DNA from: Notolepis coatsorum
Lineage: Eukaryota > Chordata > Actinopteri > Aulopiformes > Paralepididae
Assembly: GCA_963971535.1 (NCBI GenBank)
Contig: OZ020594.1
Span: 118,207,127-118,271,126, forward strand
DNA length: 64,000 nucleotides
Reading direction: 5' to 3'
The notes under the pieces were generated by a model that saw only the letters and a program-made list of their open reading frames with translations, ran no database searches and had not been told where the DNA came from. The first letter of the stretch is position 1; each line of letters opens with the position of its first letter. The translations under genes were made by a program, and so were the position numbers. Of this stretch, positions 1 to 11,635 are shown in pieces.

Positions 1-101
1 GTCAGGGTAAATCCATAATATAATTACAGGTCCCAATTAGGGCTGGGACATTACAGCGTTAATTTCGATGAATTAACTACAGAATATTTCTGGTGACTTA
101 C

Positions 102-540
102 ATTGTGGTGTTGCGATATTTAGATTGAGGCTCCAGACTGTCGTCCTGGCTGATAGTGGGCTGTTTGACCCGAGCCTGAGTCCTGGAGACGCGCCTCACT
201 CTTCCTTCACCACCACAGACAGTGTTCTGCTCCCGCAGATTACGGTCAGCAAAAGCCCAATCTGATTTGCCGACTTCCCTTATCTACCTTGTTCTGACAC
301 TGAAGAAAGATCATCTGCCGTTTCTTCAGCCTCCATATTAACATCGTCACCAAGCTCCATGTTCAGGGTCCGTCGAGGCCTCTTGCGGCTCAGTCCCTTC
401 ACGGCAAAAGCTGGTCTCCGCCACTCCAGATTCGGGGATCTGAACCCGACTCCCTTTCGAACGGCCGGGGGCCATCGCCCCTTCCTTCCGAACGGCGTTC
501 GCCCATCTCTTAGGACCGACTGACCCATGTTCAACTGCTG
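102..540 (-). other. Candidate degraded or spliced host coding segment
   Basis: On the minus strand one frame is open from about 534 to 280 and ends in an acidic stretch (EAEETADDLSSVSEQ). A second frame, shifted by one base, is open from about 285 to 102. The second frame ends at a good splice-donor sequence (CACAAT then GTAAGT, boundary at 102). The composition is charged, Ser-rich and of low repetition, which resembles a disordered region of a nuclear protein rather than a transposon. The two frames meet around 280, so this is either a frameshifted coding exon or two unrelated open stretches. I do not recognise the protein, and chance open frames remain possible. Confidence 0.28.
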
Positions 541-3500
541 TTCACATGGAACCCTTCTCCACTTCGGCCTTCAAAGTTCTCGTTTGAATATTTTCTACTA
601 CCACCAAGATCTGCACCCGCTACGTGAGACAGAGATATTAAGTAAAACAACATTCTTTCCAGTTTGACATGACTCTTTAAGTTGTTCAATGTGTTGGATA
701 TTCTATGATCATAAAACATACGTAGTGTAGTATAATCCTAACAATAATCTAAGGTCATTGTACAGTACAAGGAGGTCGCTAACTGGAGGAGGAAAAAGGA
801 TCATAAGTGATAGAATTTTGGTCTCCTCATCTGACTCCCAATATAGCCAGCAAGGAATAAATGTGCAGTCCAGACAACAGAGTTCGAATTCAACTCATGG
901 ATTTATTTGTCTCGGCGGCCACGAGTGAATAAAAAGGTTGCTTTTCACATACAAGGATTATCAGAATACATTAATCATGTCTGTTTTGTACACAGGATCA
1001 ACAAGGTTTGCATCTCAAAACCCCAACATGTAGGTACATACAACAGTCATTGTTAACATAAATGTAATTAGAGAAAATACTGTAAGCATTACACATGAGT
1101 AAATCTGGTTTACAGATCAGGGATCTGTACATTACTCTAATCTAAACAACAATTGGTGTTTCCCATGATTTACTCACGTAAAATGCAATCAGCTCACAGT
1201 AGTCTCTGGATGGGTGGCGGTGGAGCCGCAGACCTGTGGGAGGGGTCTGGGCTCCTGAACTAACACTATGTTCGCTCTTATATACTATAACTTCCCACCA
1301 ATCATAACATTCTAGTAGTACATTTTGGTCCAATCAGGTGGTCTTCTGTGGGGGCCGTCCCCAATCGATCTCCTGGGTGGGTGTCGGCCTTCAGTAAACC
1401 GAGGGGTCTGCTTTTGACCCCCCCCCCCCCCTTCTTTTGTTGCTCAGGTCTTTTCTCAGTCCAGGGGGTCTGTGGCTTTCTTCCACAGAGACATCTCCTA
1501 GTTAAACATTTTACTCAAATATCTCTAGTGGATTATGAATTACACTCCTTCCAGTATTATCACAGTTTCCCACTTGGCTTATATTTTGATACTAAACAGT
1601 TGATTAATAGATAACTTGTTTGAGAATTAGTTTCCATGACTAATCATCCTGTGAATACATTCTACTCTTCACAAGTCTGGGCTGGGCTGGTCTGCCCTCT
1701 ACACCCAGTGGGGGCACTATATTAACATACAGTACTCCACCAGGATTCTTAATTCTATATAGATGTTTTTATTGGGTTCCTTATCCAATCAAAGCCAATC
1801 AAGTATCATGCTTTTTCATTTATCTTTGAACCATGTCTTTATTGATTAATGATCTTTTAGTCCTGAATTATACTTATCAGAGCCAGCTATCCTGTCTCTG
1901 CTGTCAGTGCTGATATCTGCTATCATTTGGGTGTGACTTTTCAGTTTCTGCTCAACAAGTCTAAGCTGGTCTGCCCTGTGTTCAACCCAGCTGTCTCTGC
2001 TACAATCTGCTCACAGTGAGGTGCGACCTCTAGTCTTTGTTCTGGTGCTGATTACATTAACATCTTCATTGTCTCGTTATCCTGAGAATTTTCAGTCAAC
2101 AGAGGTTCCCACACTAAGCATAGTGAAATTGTGAAGTATTTCTCTAGAGACTCTCACAGAATGTGAATAAACAGTTTAGCATAGTGTTTTTTCTAATTAT
2201 AGACACATATCAATTATGAAATTCAAAGTCAATATCACCACAGTAGCACATAAAAAGTATAGACTTTAAATTGAATTTAAAGAAAATAACAAGAAAACTT
2301 TAAAATGGGAAATCGGGGGAAATGATGAGGAAGTCTGTTAACCTTTTCATTCTGTCTCTCGCTCTCTCCAAACGTGTAAGTCAAGGTTAATAATGTTAGC
2401 TTCACACAGATAGGTTTGTAGGTTGCTGGTTTAAAAGCTTGATGGACTGCTTATCTTTGATATCATATCTCACCACTGTTCATATCATATCTCACCATAA
2501 AAATATGTCAACAAATTCCAGTTGACCTGCTAATGATAAGGCAGTGATACACAGGGCAACTTTCCTTTTTTATCAAGTCTGATCAAATATATATATATAA
2601 ATGCAGTCCATTATGATGGGCAAGTATCCAATAGGTTGCCTCAATGTGGTTGCTTTAATTACACAGGACAGTCTTCTTGTGAAACATTGAAATATACTTT
2701 TTGATGCTGTGGTTCACTTATATAATTTTCCTGGTGTATCACCACCCATAGACTACAAAAGACATTTCGACAAGGTTATTCAAATTCAAATTTGAAGAAA
2801 ATCCACTAAATTGATTGAAATCAATGTTTTTTTTTACCCCAACCCTATATCACATGATCAATGTCTACCTTGCGTCTCGTCAGTCAGTCCAGCATGATGT
2901 TGTCAGTGTCCTGGTGGACCTTTTGTATTGCAAGAAAGTCAAGAATTTAGACATTGATAATTAGATTTTTGGTAACATTACTTTAGGAGGCACAAATAAT
3001 GATGAAGTATCTATGAACTAATGAACCATATGAAGCTCACCAGGAAAGGGACAAAATATTGCTCCAAAATCGAGCAACATTTTGACAGGGGACATTTTCA
3101 GGGGGCCCCTTGACCCCTCTTCTCAAGATATCTCAATGTAAATTGGCTCTATGGAACCACAAGTGTCTCCCCTTTACAAAGATCACTATCATGCAATGTA
3201 TGCTAGTCCCATGTCAGTTGGGGTCAAAAAGGTGTTATTTACCATTTAAAACAAAAGTTAAATGATGTGCGTGTATATATGTATAATATACTGTAATTGC
3301 ATAAATTAGGTCTGGCTGGAAAACGGAGACTTGTGGATCCAAAGAGTCCACTCTGTGGTCATACAATTTATTTATTGATTTATTTTTTAAACTTGACCTC
3401 ACAGTATGACCCCGTTGTGACCTCTAGGATCATCACAGCCTTGTGACCCACTTTACACCCAGAGACTAGAGACCTACAGTAGGCCATTCAGATGATGTAG

Positions 3501-3822
3501 GGTTTGTAAGGCTGAGACCATTATGCCATTTGGAAGAAACGATAAATCGGGACAAAATTATCGATAAATATTGATTTTTGTATTATTATTTTGCATGTGT
3601 AAAAAAAGAAAAAAAGAAAATATTTTTGAAATTGTTTGTCACATGCTCTCACTGTAGTTTGAGATGGTGTAGTGGCCCATGACACACACACAAACTAACG
3701 TTAAATAATTTTCAAAAAAAAAAAAAAAAAAAAATATGTTTACACTTGCCAAAAAATAGATAAGTGACCAGTCACTTATCGATTTCACGCAGTTATCGAT
3801 AAATCGATAAGTGGTCTCTGCC
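541..3822. other. No recognisable gene; possible minus-strand LTR near 800-1340
   Basis: No convincing coding sequence is visible. On the minus strand a TATA-like GTATATAAG lies near 1280 and an AATAAA-type signal near 905, in the order expected of an LTR (U3, R, U5). I could not find both LTR ends or a target duplication. A C homopolymer sits near 1420-1431 and an A homopolymer near 3714-3734. Sequence at 3540-3580 and 3775-3812 is rich in ATCGAT/TCGATAA words, as in small DNA-transposon debris. Confidence 0.25.
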
Positions 3823-4767
3823 TTAACACTTTGAGTGCCATGCTGGGTTTTCCTTTTTACCCCCTTGATGCCACGGTCCACTTCAATGTTAACGTTAATA
3901 TCGCCTAATCTATGTTTTAAATTATGGCTATGTGTCTAATCTGCCAGTCGCTTATCAAAGACTACTTTTCCAGTCAGTGCTGTCAAGGCAGATTGGTTTT
4001 TTATCGCTTCATTTCCGTTTCAGAGCATTTAGAAAAGCACCCGTTTTGAGATAAAAAACAGTTCATTCCAGACCATTCTATGATAATCGTCTTTTACTGG
4101 AATATTCCAGAACGCTGATATTCGTCGGCCTATTTATGAATCGTTTTCAAATAAACGCTAGATGATCAATATTATACGTGCACGCAAGCACATTCGGGCC
4201 GCGCACGGATAACGCCGTGTTCATTTCCTCTTGGGACTTTTACAGTGAAACCGAAAGAGCCCATTTCACAAAACAGCCTATATCTTCATCAAAATTAGTC
4301 TGATTATCCTAACACTGATAACATAGATTCCTTACCTGACATCAGATGGTATCCAACTGGTATATTCCAATTCCTGATCACCATTCGAAAAAATCGATAA
4401 GTGTATGGATCCAACGTGATACAGTAGTACACATGATTCCGCGGGGCTGAGAGGCTCCAGAATGAACTGTGGTAACCCCGGCTGGATCAGTGGACTGGAA
4501 AATGTGGAGTACCGGATTTTTTTCCCCATCCATTTTCATTGAGTCCATTCCAAAATCCCTTATGTCATCTGGGAGACGATAGGGGGCGCTTTTTTCCACA
4601 TATGATCGCCGGCGGCGCTCGGGTATACTCGGGTAGGCTCGCGTGATGCAATATGATTTCAGATCGCTAAAAAAAAAATAATAATAATTCTGAGAAATCT
4701 CGTGAGTGGCTTTCAACATAACTATCGGAAACCCGAGATATCTTGTGTGTGGCAGTCAAAGTGTTAA
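3823..4767. mobile_element. piggyBac-type MITE (TTAA-flanked)
   Basis: A 937-bp element (3827-4763) has terminal inverted repeats CACTTTGAGTGCC and GGCAGTCAAAGTG, with one mismatch over 13 bp. TTAA lies at both edges (3823-3826 and 4764-4767). TTAA target duplication is the hallmark of the piggyBac superfamily. No transposase is present, so it is non-autonomous; open frames inside have no transposase motifs. A second, truncated copy of its left end lies at 8104-8354. The interior near 4100 contains GGAATATTCCAGAACG, which fits a heat-shock-element pattern. Confidence 0.75.
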
Positions 4768-5302
4768 GGGTTTGTCAAAGTACATTGACAATAAGTGGAA
4801 TTTTCTGAGCCATTTTCAGAGAGGAGCACTCGCCATCCCATCCCATGTGTTTGAACCGTTAGTTAGTCAAGGTCCTGAGCTGTAACTGAAATATCTGCTG
4901 TCTGGTGTTCCTTTAGTAATTATTATTGTGCCTCCTAAAGTCAAGTGTTTTACATGCTGGTCTGGGTTAGGCCAGTAGCCTTTTCAATAACGACAAAACG
5001 TGATTATCCCCTCATCCTTCCTTTTACCGCCGAAAACAACCTCTACCCTGAATGGTGCTGATCCGGAGGCCACCGGCCATCAACCAATCAGACGGTCTAA
5101 TGAAGTAGAGCAATTGTGGCACTACAAGAAACATCATGGGGGCGGGGCTACCAAAATCAATAGCTTTCTTCCTCTTAGGGTCATGAATGTGCGCAGCGAA
5201 TTCCATGGAAATCTGGCCTTTTCCATATTGCACATGCCATATATTGCACATGGCTCTTGGTATTTTTGTTATTGGGTAAATCCAGATTGTGTTTAAGTAG
5301 AT
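4768..5302. other. Unassigned stretch
   Basis: No gene, repeat boundary or RNA is recognised. Open frames on both strands near 5000-5296 overlap each other and have no motifs. Confidence 0.3.
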
Positions 5303-5544
5303 TGTTTATGCCTGGCATCAGTTAGATATCCAATAGACACCCTGTTTATGCCTGGCATCAGCTAGATACCCAATAGACACCCTGTTTATGCCTGGCATCA
5401 GCTAGATACCCAATAGACACCCTGTTTATGCCTGGCATCAGCTAGATACCCAATAGACACCCTGTTTATGCCTGGCATCAGCTAGATATCCAATAGACAC
5501 CCTGTTTATGCATCATGCATGGCATCAGCTAGATATCCAAGAGG
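5303..5544. repeat. 40-bp minisatellite, six copies
   Basis: Units begin at 5303, 5343, 5383, 5423, 5463 and 5503, with a core of TGTTTATGCCTGGCATCAGC followed by TAGATACCCAATAGACACCC. Central copies are nearly identical. The first and last two differ at one or two sites, and the last has a short CATCATGCATGG change. The period of exactly 40 bp and high identity suggest recent expansion by replication slippage or unequal exchange. No coding potential. Confidence 0.93.
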
Positions 5545-5744
5545 ACAACGGGACGGGTCAAGTGCAGACATTTCAATTCATGTGTGTGTGTGTGTGTTCC
5601 TGTGTGACGCCCATTCTTCAAAAACACCATGTTTGGTATAGAGGATATATTTCAATTACCTACTGCATCTTGAACAATGCATTCATAACCTTATCTTCAT
5701 CACTTCGAGCAGTTGCTCTAGATGAACACATTTTGCATTGTCAT

Positions 5745-8103
5745 AGCTAGAAACATATACTCAGCTTCACAGGCTGATAGTATCCCTGTAGGCTCTGAGC
5801 CCTTAAACCTTTGTTGTCTTTCCTGAAAAAACGCTGTCCGTCTGCAGCACCTCTGGGATAACGAAAAACATATTTTTGACACAGTTCAATGATTCTCTGT
5901 GGGATCAACAAAAACAAAAATACTATGACATTCTTACTCACTACAGAACATAGGTCAGGGCGAGTACAGGTTGTCCAACAGAATGAAGTTACCCACAGTT
6001 TATCTATACCTTTTCAGTTATCTCAGGACCTTTTCCCACATATCTCTTCTGGGATATTTTTACACAGTTGACAGACTGTTCGAAGTCCATACCTATAAAA
6101 TGGTTTAACCTGCCTAGGTCTTTCTTTTGTGGTCTGGAGCGATGATCAAATCCTCCACTTCTGTATTTTAAACATAGATCACCTCTGTACTTTAACATTG
6201 TAAACCACCCACCTTTGTACTTAAACATGGGATTAAACATATGATCCATTTCAGCATTTTAAACCTGGTAACTCATCCACCTCTGTACTTAGACATGGGA
6301 CCAAACATATGGCTCAATTCTTCAGCATTCAATCAATTTTCTATGAACCATACTTTGTGTTTACCGTGGTCTTCAATACCTTCCTGGATTGAACACCCCC
6401 ATCTCCCTCCCACTGTATGCATGCCCTCTTCGGGGGACATTGTGGCCTCTTTAAAGGTCGGGTTTACCCCACTGACTACCCTGTAGTAGTGCTCAACGGG
6501 GATCGGTGTATTGTCCTCCTCGTCACTCCCTTCCCTGGCATAGCCTGTCAGACGTTCTGGGGGTCTGTGTTCCCTTGTGGAATACCTCCCACTGCTTGAG
6601 GCGCTTGACGACACCCTCAGGTGCTTCTCGTCATCGCCCTCTGGGGGTTGCTGACTGTCTGCGCAATTGTACTGAGTACACTGGGGTGTTGTGTTTCAAT
6701 TTCTACATCTATTTCTACACACCTTGTTCTGGAGTCCAGCTCTGGCTCCTCTGTCTGTGTCTCGTCCTCACAGGTTGCCTTCGTGACAAACTTGACTAGC
6801 ATGTGTTTCAGCACTATCCCTTTACCGGGATGATAAACTAGGAGAGCAGGACTTCCTCTGTCGTGTCCTATGGAAAATCCTTTTACATCCTTGGACTTGG
6901 GTTTTCCCTTGTCCGGCAGGTACACATAACACACTGATCCAAATCGGTGCATTCTGGCTAGATTACACTTCTTTCCTGTCAGCACTGTATACAGAGTGGT
7001 GCCGAGTACTTATTAAAGCACCCGTTTCTGGTGTAAGCGGCTTCTTGTACCGCATAATGCCACAGGCTCTTTGGTAAGTTACTATCTGCTAGCTTACATC
7101 TAGCCATTTCAGAAAGGGTGTGCCATTCCCTCTCTGCCACCCCGCTCTGATGCGTGGGCTATGGACATGACGTCTCGTGTCTTATCTTATACCTTCCCAA
7201 CAGTGATTGGAACTCTGTTTGTGAACTCTGTTTTCGTGGTCGGACCTCAAACATCTTACTGTACCATAAGGAGCTACGTCTGCCAGGAATTTTTCCGTGG
7301 CCTGGAGTGTGTCACTCTTTTCTTTGATAAAGTAAACAAACACTGCCCCTGTACACACGTCTGTAAAATACTGTACATATCCAAAACCTCCTATGGACTT
7401 GTTGCTTACTGGGCCGACTAGGTCCATGTCAACTAGTGCAAGTGGTACCCCTACTCTGTCTATGGGATTTCTGTATCTCGGTTGGGTAAACTTCCCCGTT
7501 TTACTCATTGCACAATTTGTCAGGTCTACGCTTCTCCCCCTCAATGTGCATACCCTCTGACACTACTTGCAGTTTCAGTAAATCCTCGTAATTTCAATGA
7601 CCCATAATCTCGTGCCATGTCTGAATATCGTGACTGGCCGTCCCGCTATACACATCATCATTATCGTTACACTGGTCGTAGTCATTACACTCCGTTTTCA
7701 GATAAAATACTCTCTGGTACATCTTTATGTCAAACCGGGTACCGTCAGGTTCTACAAGAAAATGTTTACCTTTATCGAAGGATACCTTGGCGCTGCTTGC
7801 AGTAGCAGCTATTACAGAGAATAGTTCTTGTGGGAACGATGGTACATATAGAGCGTTATTTAGCGTCACCGTACGCCGGCGCCCCCTGCTGTCCGTGAGG
7901 CATACCTGTGCGTCTCCCCTCTCTTGTGCCAATCCGTAGATGCGTCTACCGTCTGCCAGCTCCATGCAGTGCCTCTCCGAGTGGAAAGTGTCATCAAAGT
8001 TCTTGAACCGACTCCTGTCGTTGATGACATGGGACGACGCGCCAGTGTCCACGATCAGTCTCCTTCTCTGGGCCCGCTGCATCTGGGCCGGTCCGGCGAT
8101 GCC
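5745..8103 (-). pseudogene. Ty1/copia retrotransposon pol remnant
   Basis: Copia-type domains appear in the correct order on the minus strand. The protease has VDTGASSHVI near 8050. The GAG-pre-integrase has WHEIMGH near 7600. The integrase core has VDMDLVGPV near 7440 and RSDHE near 7240. The integrase C-terminal region spans 6617-6985. The start of the RVT_2 reverse transcriptase lies near 6333-6614, with DLGRLNHFIG near 6110. RNase H ends with SACEAEYM near 5755. The order protease-integrase-RT-RNase H is diagnostic of copia. Stops and frameshifts separate the pieces, and no LTR or gag is visible, so it cannot make a working polyprotein. It is joined directly to a truncated piggyBac MITE at about 8103. 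Confidence 0.85.
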
Positions 8104-8358
8104 CGCCGATTATCATAGAATGGGTTGTTTATTCCGCGAAAACGAGTGATTTTCAAAATGCTATCAAACGGAAATTAAGCGATAAAAAAACAATCTGCTT
8201 TGACAATGTTGACTGAAAAATGAGTCTTTGATAAGCGACGGGCAGATTAGACACATAGCCATAATTTAAAACATAGATTAGGCGATATTAACATTGGAGT
8301 GGATTTGGGCATTCAAGGGGGTAAAAAGGAAAACACGGACTGGCTCTCAAAGTGTTAA
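8104..8358 (-). mobile_element. Truncated second copy of the piggyBac-type MITE
   Basis: Read on the minus strand, this matches the left 250 bp of the element at 3827-4763. Its terminal sequence CACTTTGAGAGCCA abuts TTAA at 8355-8358. Homology stops near 8104, in the word ATTCTATGATAATCG, exactly where copia sequence begins. The other terminal repeat is missing. Confidence 0.7.
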
Positions 8359-8860
8359 AGAAAACAGCATCATGGAGGAATTTTTTATACTACAGTGAAG
8401 CACTTGGGCTGTAATTCTTGTGACTGGGGTGGGCTGTAAGGGGTCATCCCTATGTTCCCCAGGTCCTATGTTCCCCGATTGATTGAACATTTTATTTATT
8501 TTTATTATTTTATTAATTATTAATGTCCGCCTTGTTTCAAACTGGTTAAGCTTAGGCCCTCTTTCGAAGTTGGTTAAGGTTAGAGTTGGGAATCAGAGCT
8601 GGTGGTCTGACTATCTATCGCTACCGGGGAACATAGGACCCGGGGAACATAGACATGCTCCCGGCCAGGGACGTGCACAGGACTTTAGAAAGGCAGGTGC
8701 CCGAAATCAGAAAAGGGCATTAATAATTAAATGCAATGCGAGCGCGCACAGCGCCCGAGCCCGATTTTTGGGGTTAATACAAGTCTATGGTTTCACCGAT
8801 AGATGTCACCAAAACTACATAGTGTCCCTTTAATAACACAATATGCGCTCCAGACCAACA

Positions 8861-8909
<49 letters not shown>

Positions 8910-9539
8910 CGTGGAGATGATCAAGTTCACCAGTCCATATTGTCCCCCCATTGGGATGAACTTGTGAGTCTGTTCCTAGTTTATCTGCCACACGTTAGCA
9001 CTCGATAACGTAGCTAACACTAGTTAGCTGTCCCTGCCTTTAGCTAAGCCGACATGGCTAGCCTGACTGAACTTTCTAACACGCAACAACTTTCATCTTC
9101 AGTCCATCTGCCGAACGTCCTCTTCGTCTTGGCATAACCAAATCACTATACTTGGTATTGATAAGCTTACGGCACGCTGCGTTATTTCTTCTGCTCCGAT
9201 GCTGCACAGCGCTCCCGTGGATAGCGCAGAATAGTCAGACCCCGTACCTGTAAGTTATGTAACCCCTCCCCTCGTTGAAACCAATAGTATATCTGCAGAG
9301 CTCCAATAGTGTATCTGCAGAGACGCAGAGCTCCAATAGTATATCTGCAGAGCCCGGAACAAGTCAGACACATTCTACAAACGTGTCTAATGTGAAATAT
9401 GTAAGCAAAACTAGATTTTAGGTCTGTGATGGAAAGTGATTGTTAACAATCTATATTTTTTCCCCCCCGCAAGGCCCCCCTCCGGAGGCCCTGTGCGACC
9501 GCACTGCTCGCACACCCTTGAGGCGGCCCTGTGCACAAA
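8359..9539. other. Repeat-derived spacer with (GA)n
   Basis: No gene is recognised. A (GA)n tract runs 8873-8907. The word TATGTTCCCC or its complement recurs at about 8450, 8470, 8630 and 8645, as in the arms of a small repeat. At 9285-9350 a segment containing ATAGTRTATCTGCAGAG is repeated three times. Nothing else is supported. Confidence 0.5.
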
Positions 9540-9657
9540 TGTCTTATTCTCATCCTATTCTTATTGTATTATTGCACAATCGTTGCGGGCAAGACCCCCC
9601 CGCATTTCACTGTATACTTGTATGCCGTGACAAATAAAACTCTTGACTTGACTATAA
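9540..9657 (+). mobile_element. LINE 3' end (truncated)
   Basis: The segment with GTTGCGGGCAAGAC, then TGTATGCCGTGACAAATAAA and a CTTGACTTGAC tail, is nearly identical to the end of the LINE copy at 38660-38735, which is preceded by LINE coding sequence. This copy is therefore a 5'-truncated insertion of the same family. Confidence 0.65.
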
Positions 9658-9863
9658 TAGCATCATGTCATCTCAAGCAGATTGTGCTTAGTTTGTTTAA
9701 AAAAAAAACATTTACATGTTACAAGTCAGTTTCCTCTTTCAATAAACAGATGTAGGCATTCTGCAAAACTGCACTTTCATGAAGCCATTGTGAAGTCCTC
9801 CAGGTTCCACAATCTGTTCCAAAATGCAACATGTACATCTTTGGCGGTATTGCCATATTATTA

Positions 9864-10830
<967 letters not shown>

Positions 10831-11099
10831 AGCACAAGACTCGCCATGTAAACATTTATTTAACCCTTGGCAGTGAAAGAAGATAAGAGGATATGTCTCT
10901 TTTTTTTTAACTCTTTTTAAACTGTAGTGTGGTAGTGAAATGGTTAACATTCTATAGTGTGGTAGTGTGGTTTTTGACCATATGAATGTGGGGTATTTTC
11001 ACATGCATTGCAACTGCCTCTGTGTTCAGTTTAAGTTTGGTTCCTACCAGGTTTTGGTTCCTACCTAAAGGCTGCTAGTGTAGCGATTTAATGGTACAT

Positions 11100-11370
11100 A
11101 ATTCACCCACGGACTATTGTTAGGAACATTCTGGCACGTGTGTGATGATGTCATAGTAGTACATGCTATAACAGTCTAGAACATTAGCCCTGCCACAACA
11201 TTCTGGAACGTTCGTGATGATGTCATAGCTGAACATTCTAGAACCTCGCACATCCTTATATAAGTGGAAGTTTCGGCCACGGACAGTCTTTTCGTGTAGA
11301 GTTCCTAACAAGAGGAAGAAGAAGATGCTAAAGTCCATAATTTCCTCTCTTATTGCATGCAGCCAATAAG
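11100..11370 (+). promoter_or_regulatory. Heat-shock-like promoter module with TATA and leader exon
   Basis: Two strong heat-shock elements occur close together. TTCTGGAACGTTC (about 11201-11213) fits TTCnnGAAnnTTC, and GAACATTCTAGAAC (11231-11244) fits GAAnnTTCnnGAA. CRE-like TGATGTCA occurs at about 11145 and 11218. A TATA box (TTATATAAG, 11256-11264) follows the second element by about 10 bp. A leader of about 80-100 nt then ends in a splice-donor sequence (AATAAG then GTACGT, boundary at 11370). The short ATG frame at 11325 stops after 14 codons, so the leader looks non-coding. The same combination recurs in the hAT element at 32-37 kb. Promoter activity is inferred from motif spacing only. 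Confidence 0.5.
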
Positions 11371-11635
11371 GTACGTTTTGTGTCGTAAATGTTGCTATGT
11401 GTAGGCCCATGCCATGTAGCTAAGGTGCTAACTAAAGGCTTGCTAAGCATCAATGATTGAAGGACTTAATGTGCTTGTAGATTAAGTTAATTTGGTTAAC
11501 AACATTGCAAAGACATGTGACACTAAGAGACAAGTAGAGATAATATGGATGCATGTTATTGTTTGAGCTGTGATTTATTGTATTTCATGTATGTGTTTCA
11601 CAGTTCTCACGGTTCGGATTGAAATAAATCCAATC

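Noticed and set aside
38..2850. hAT element with TAGGGCTGGG at 38 and CCAACCCTA near 2842
   Set aside because: The ends are only partly similar, the 8-bp flanks do not match, and the candidate coding segment at 102-540 would have to lie inside it.
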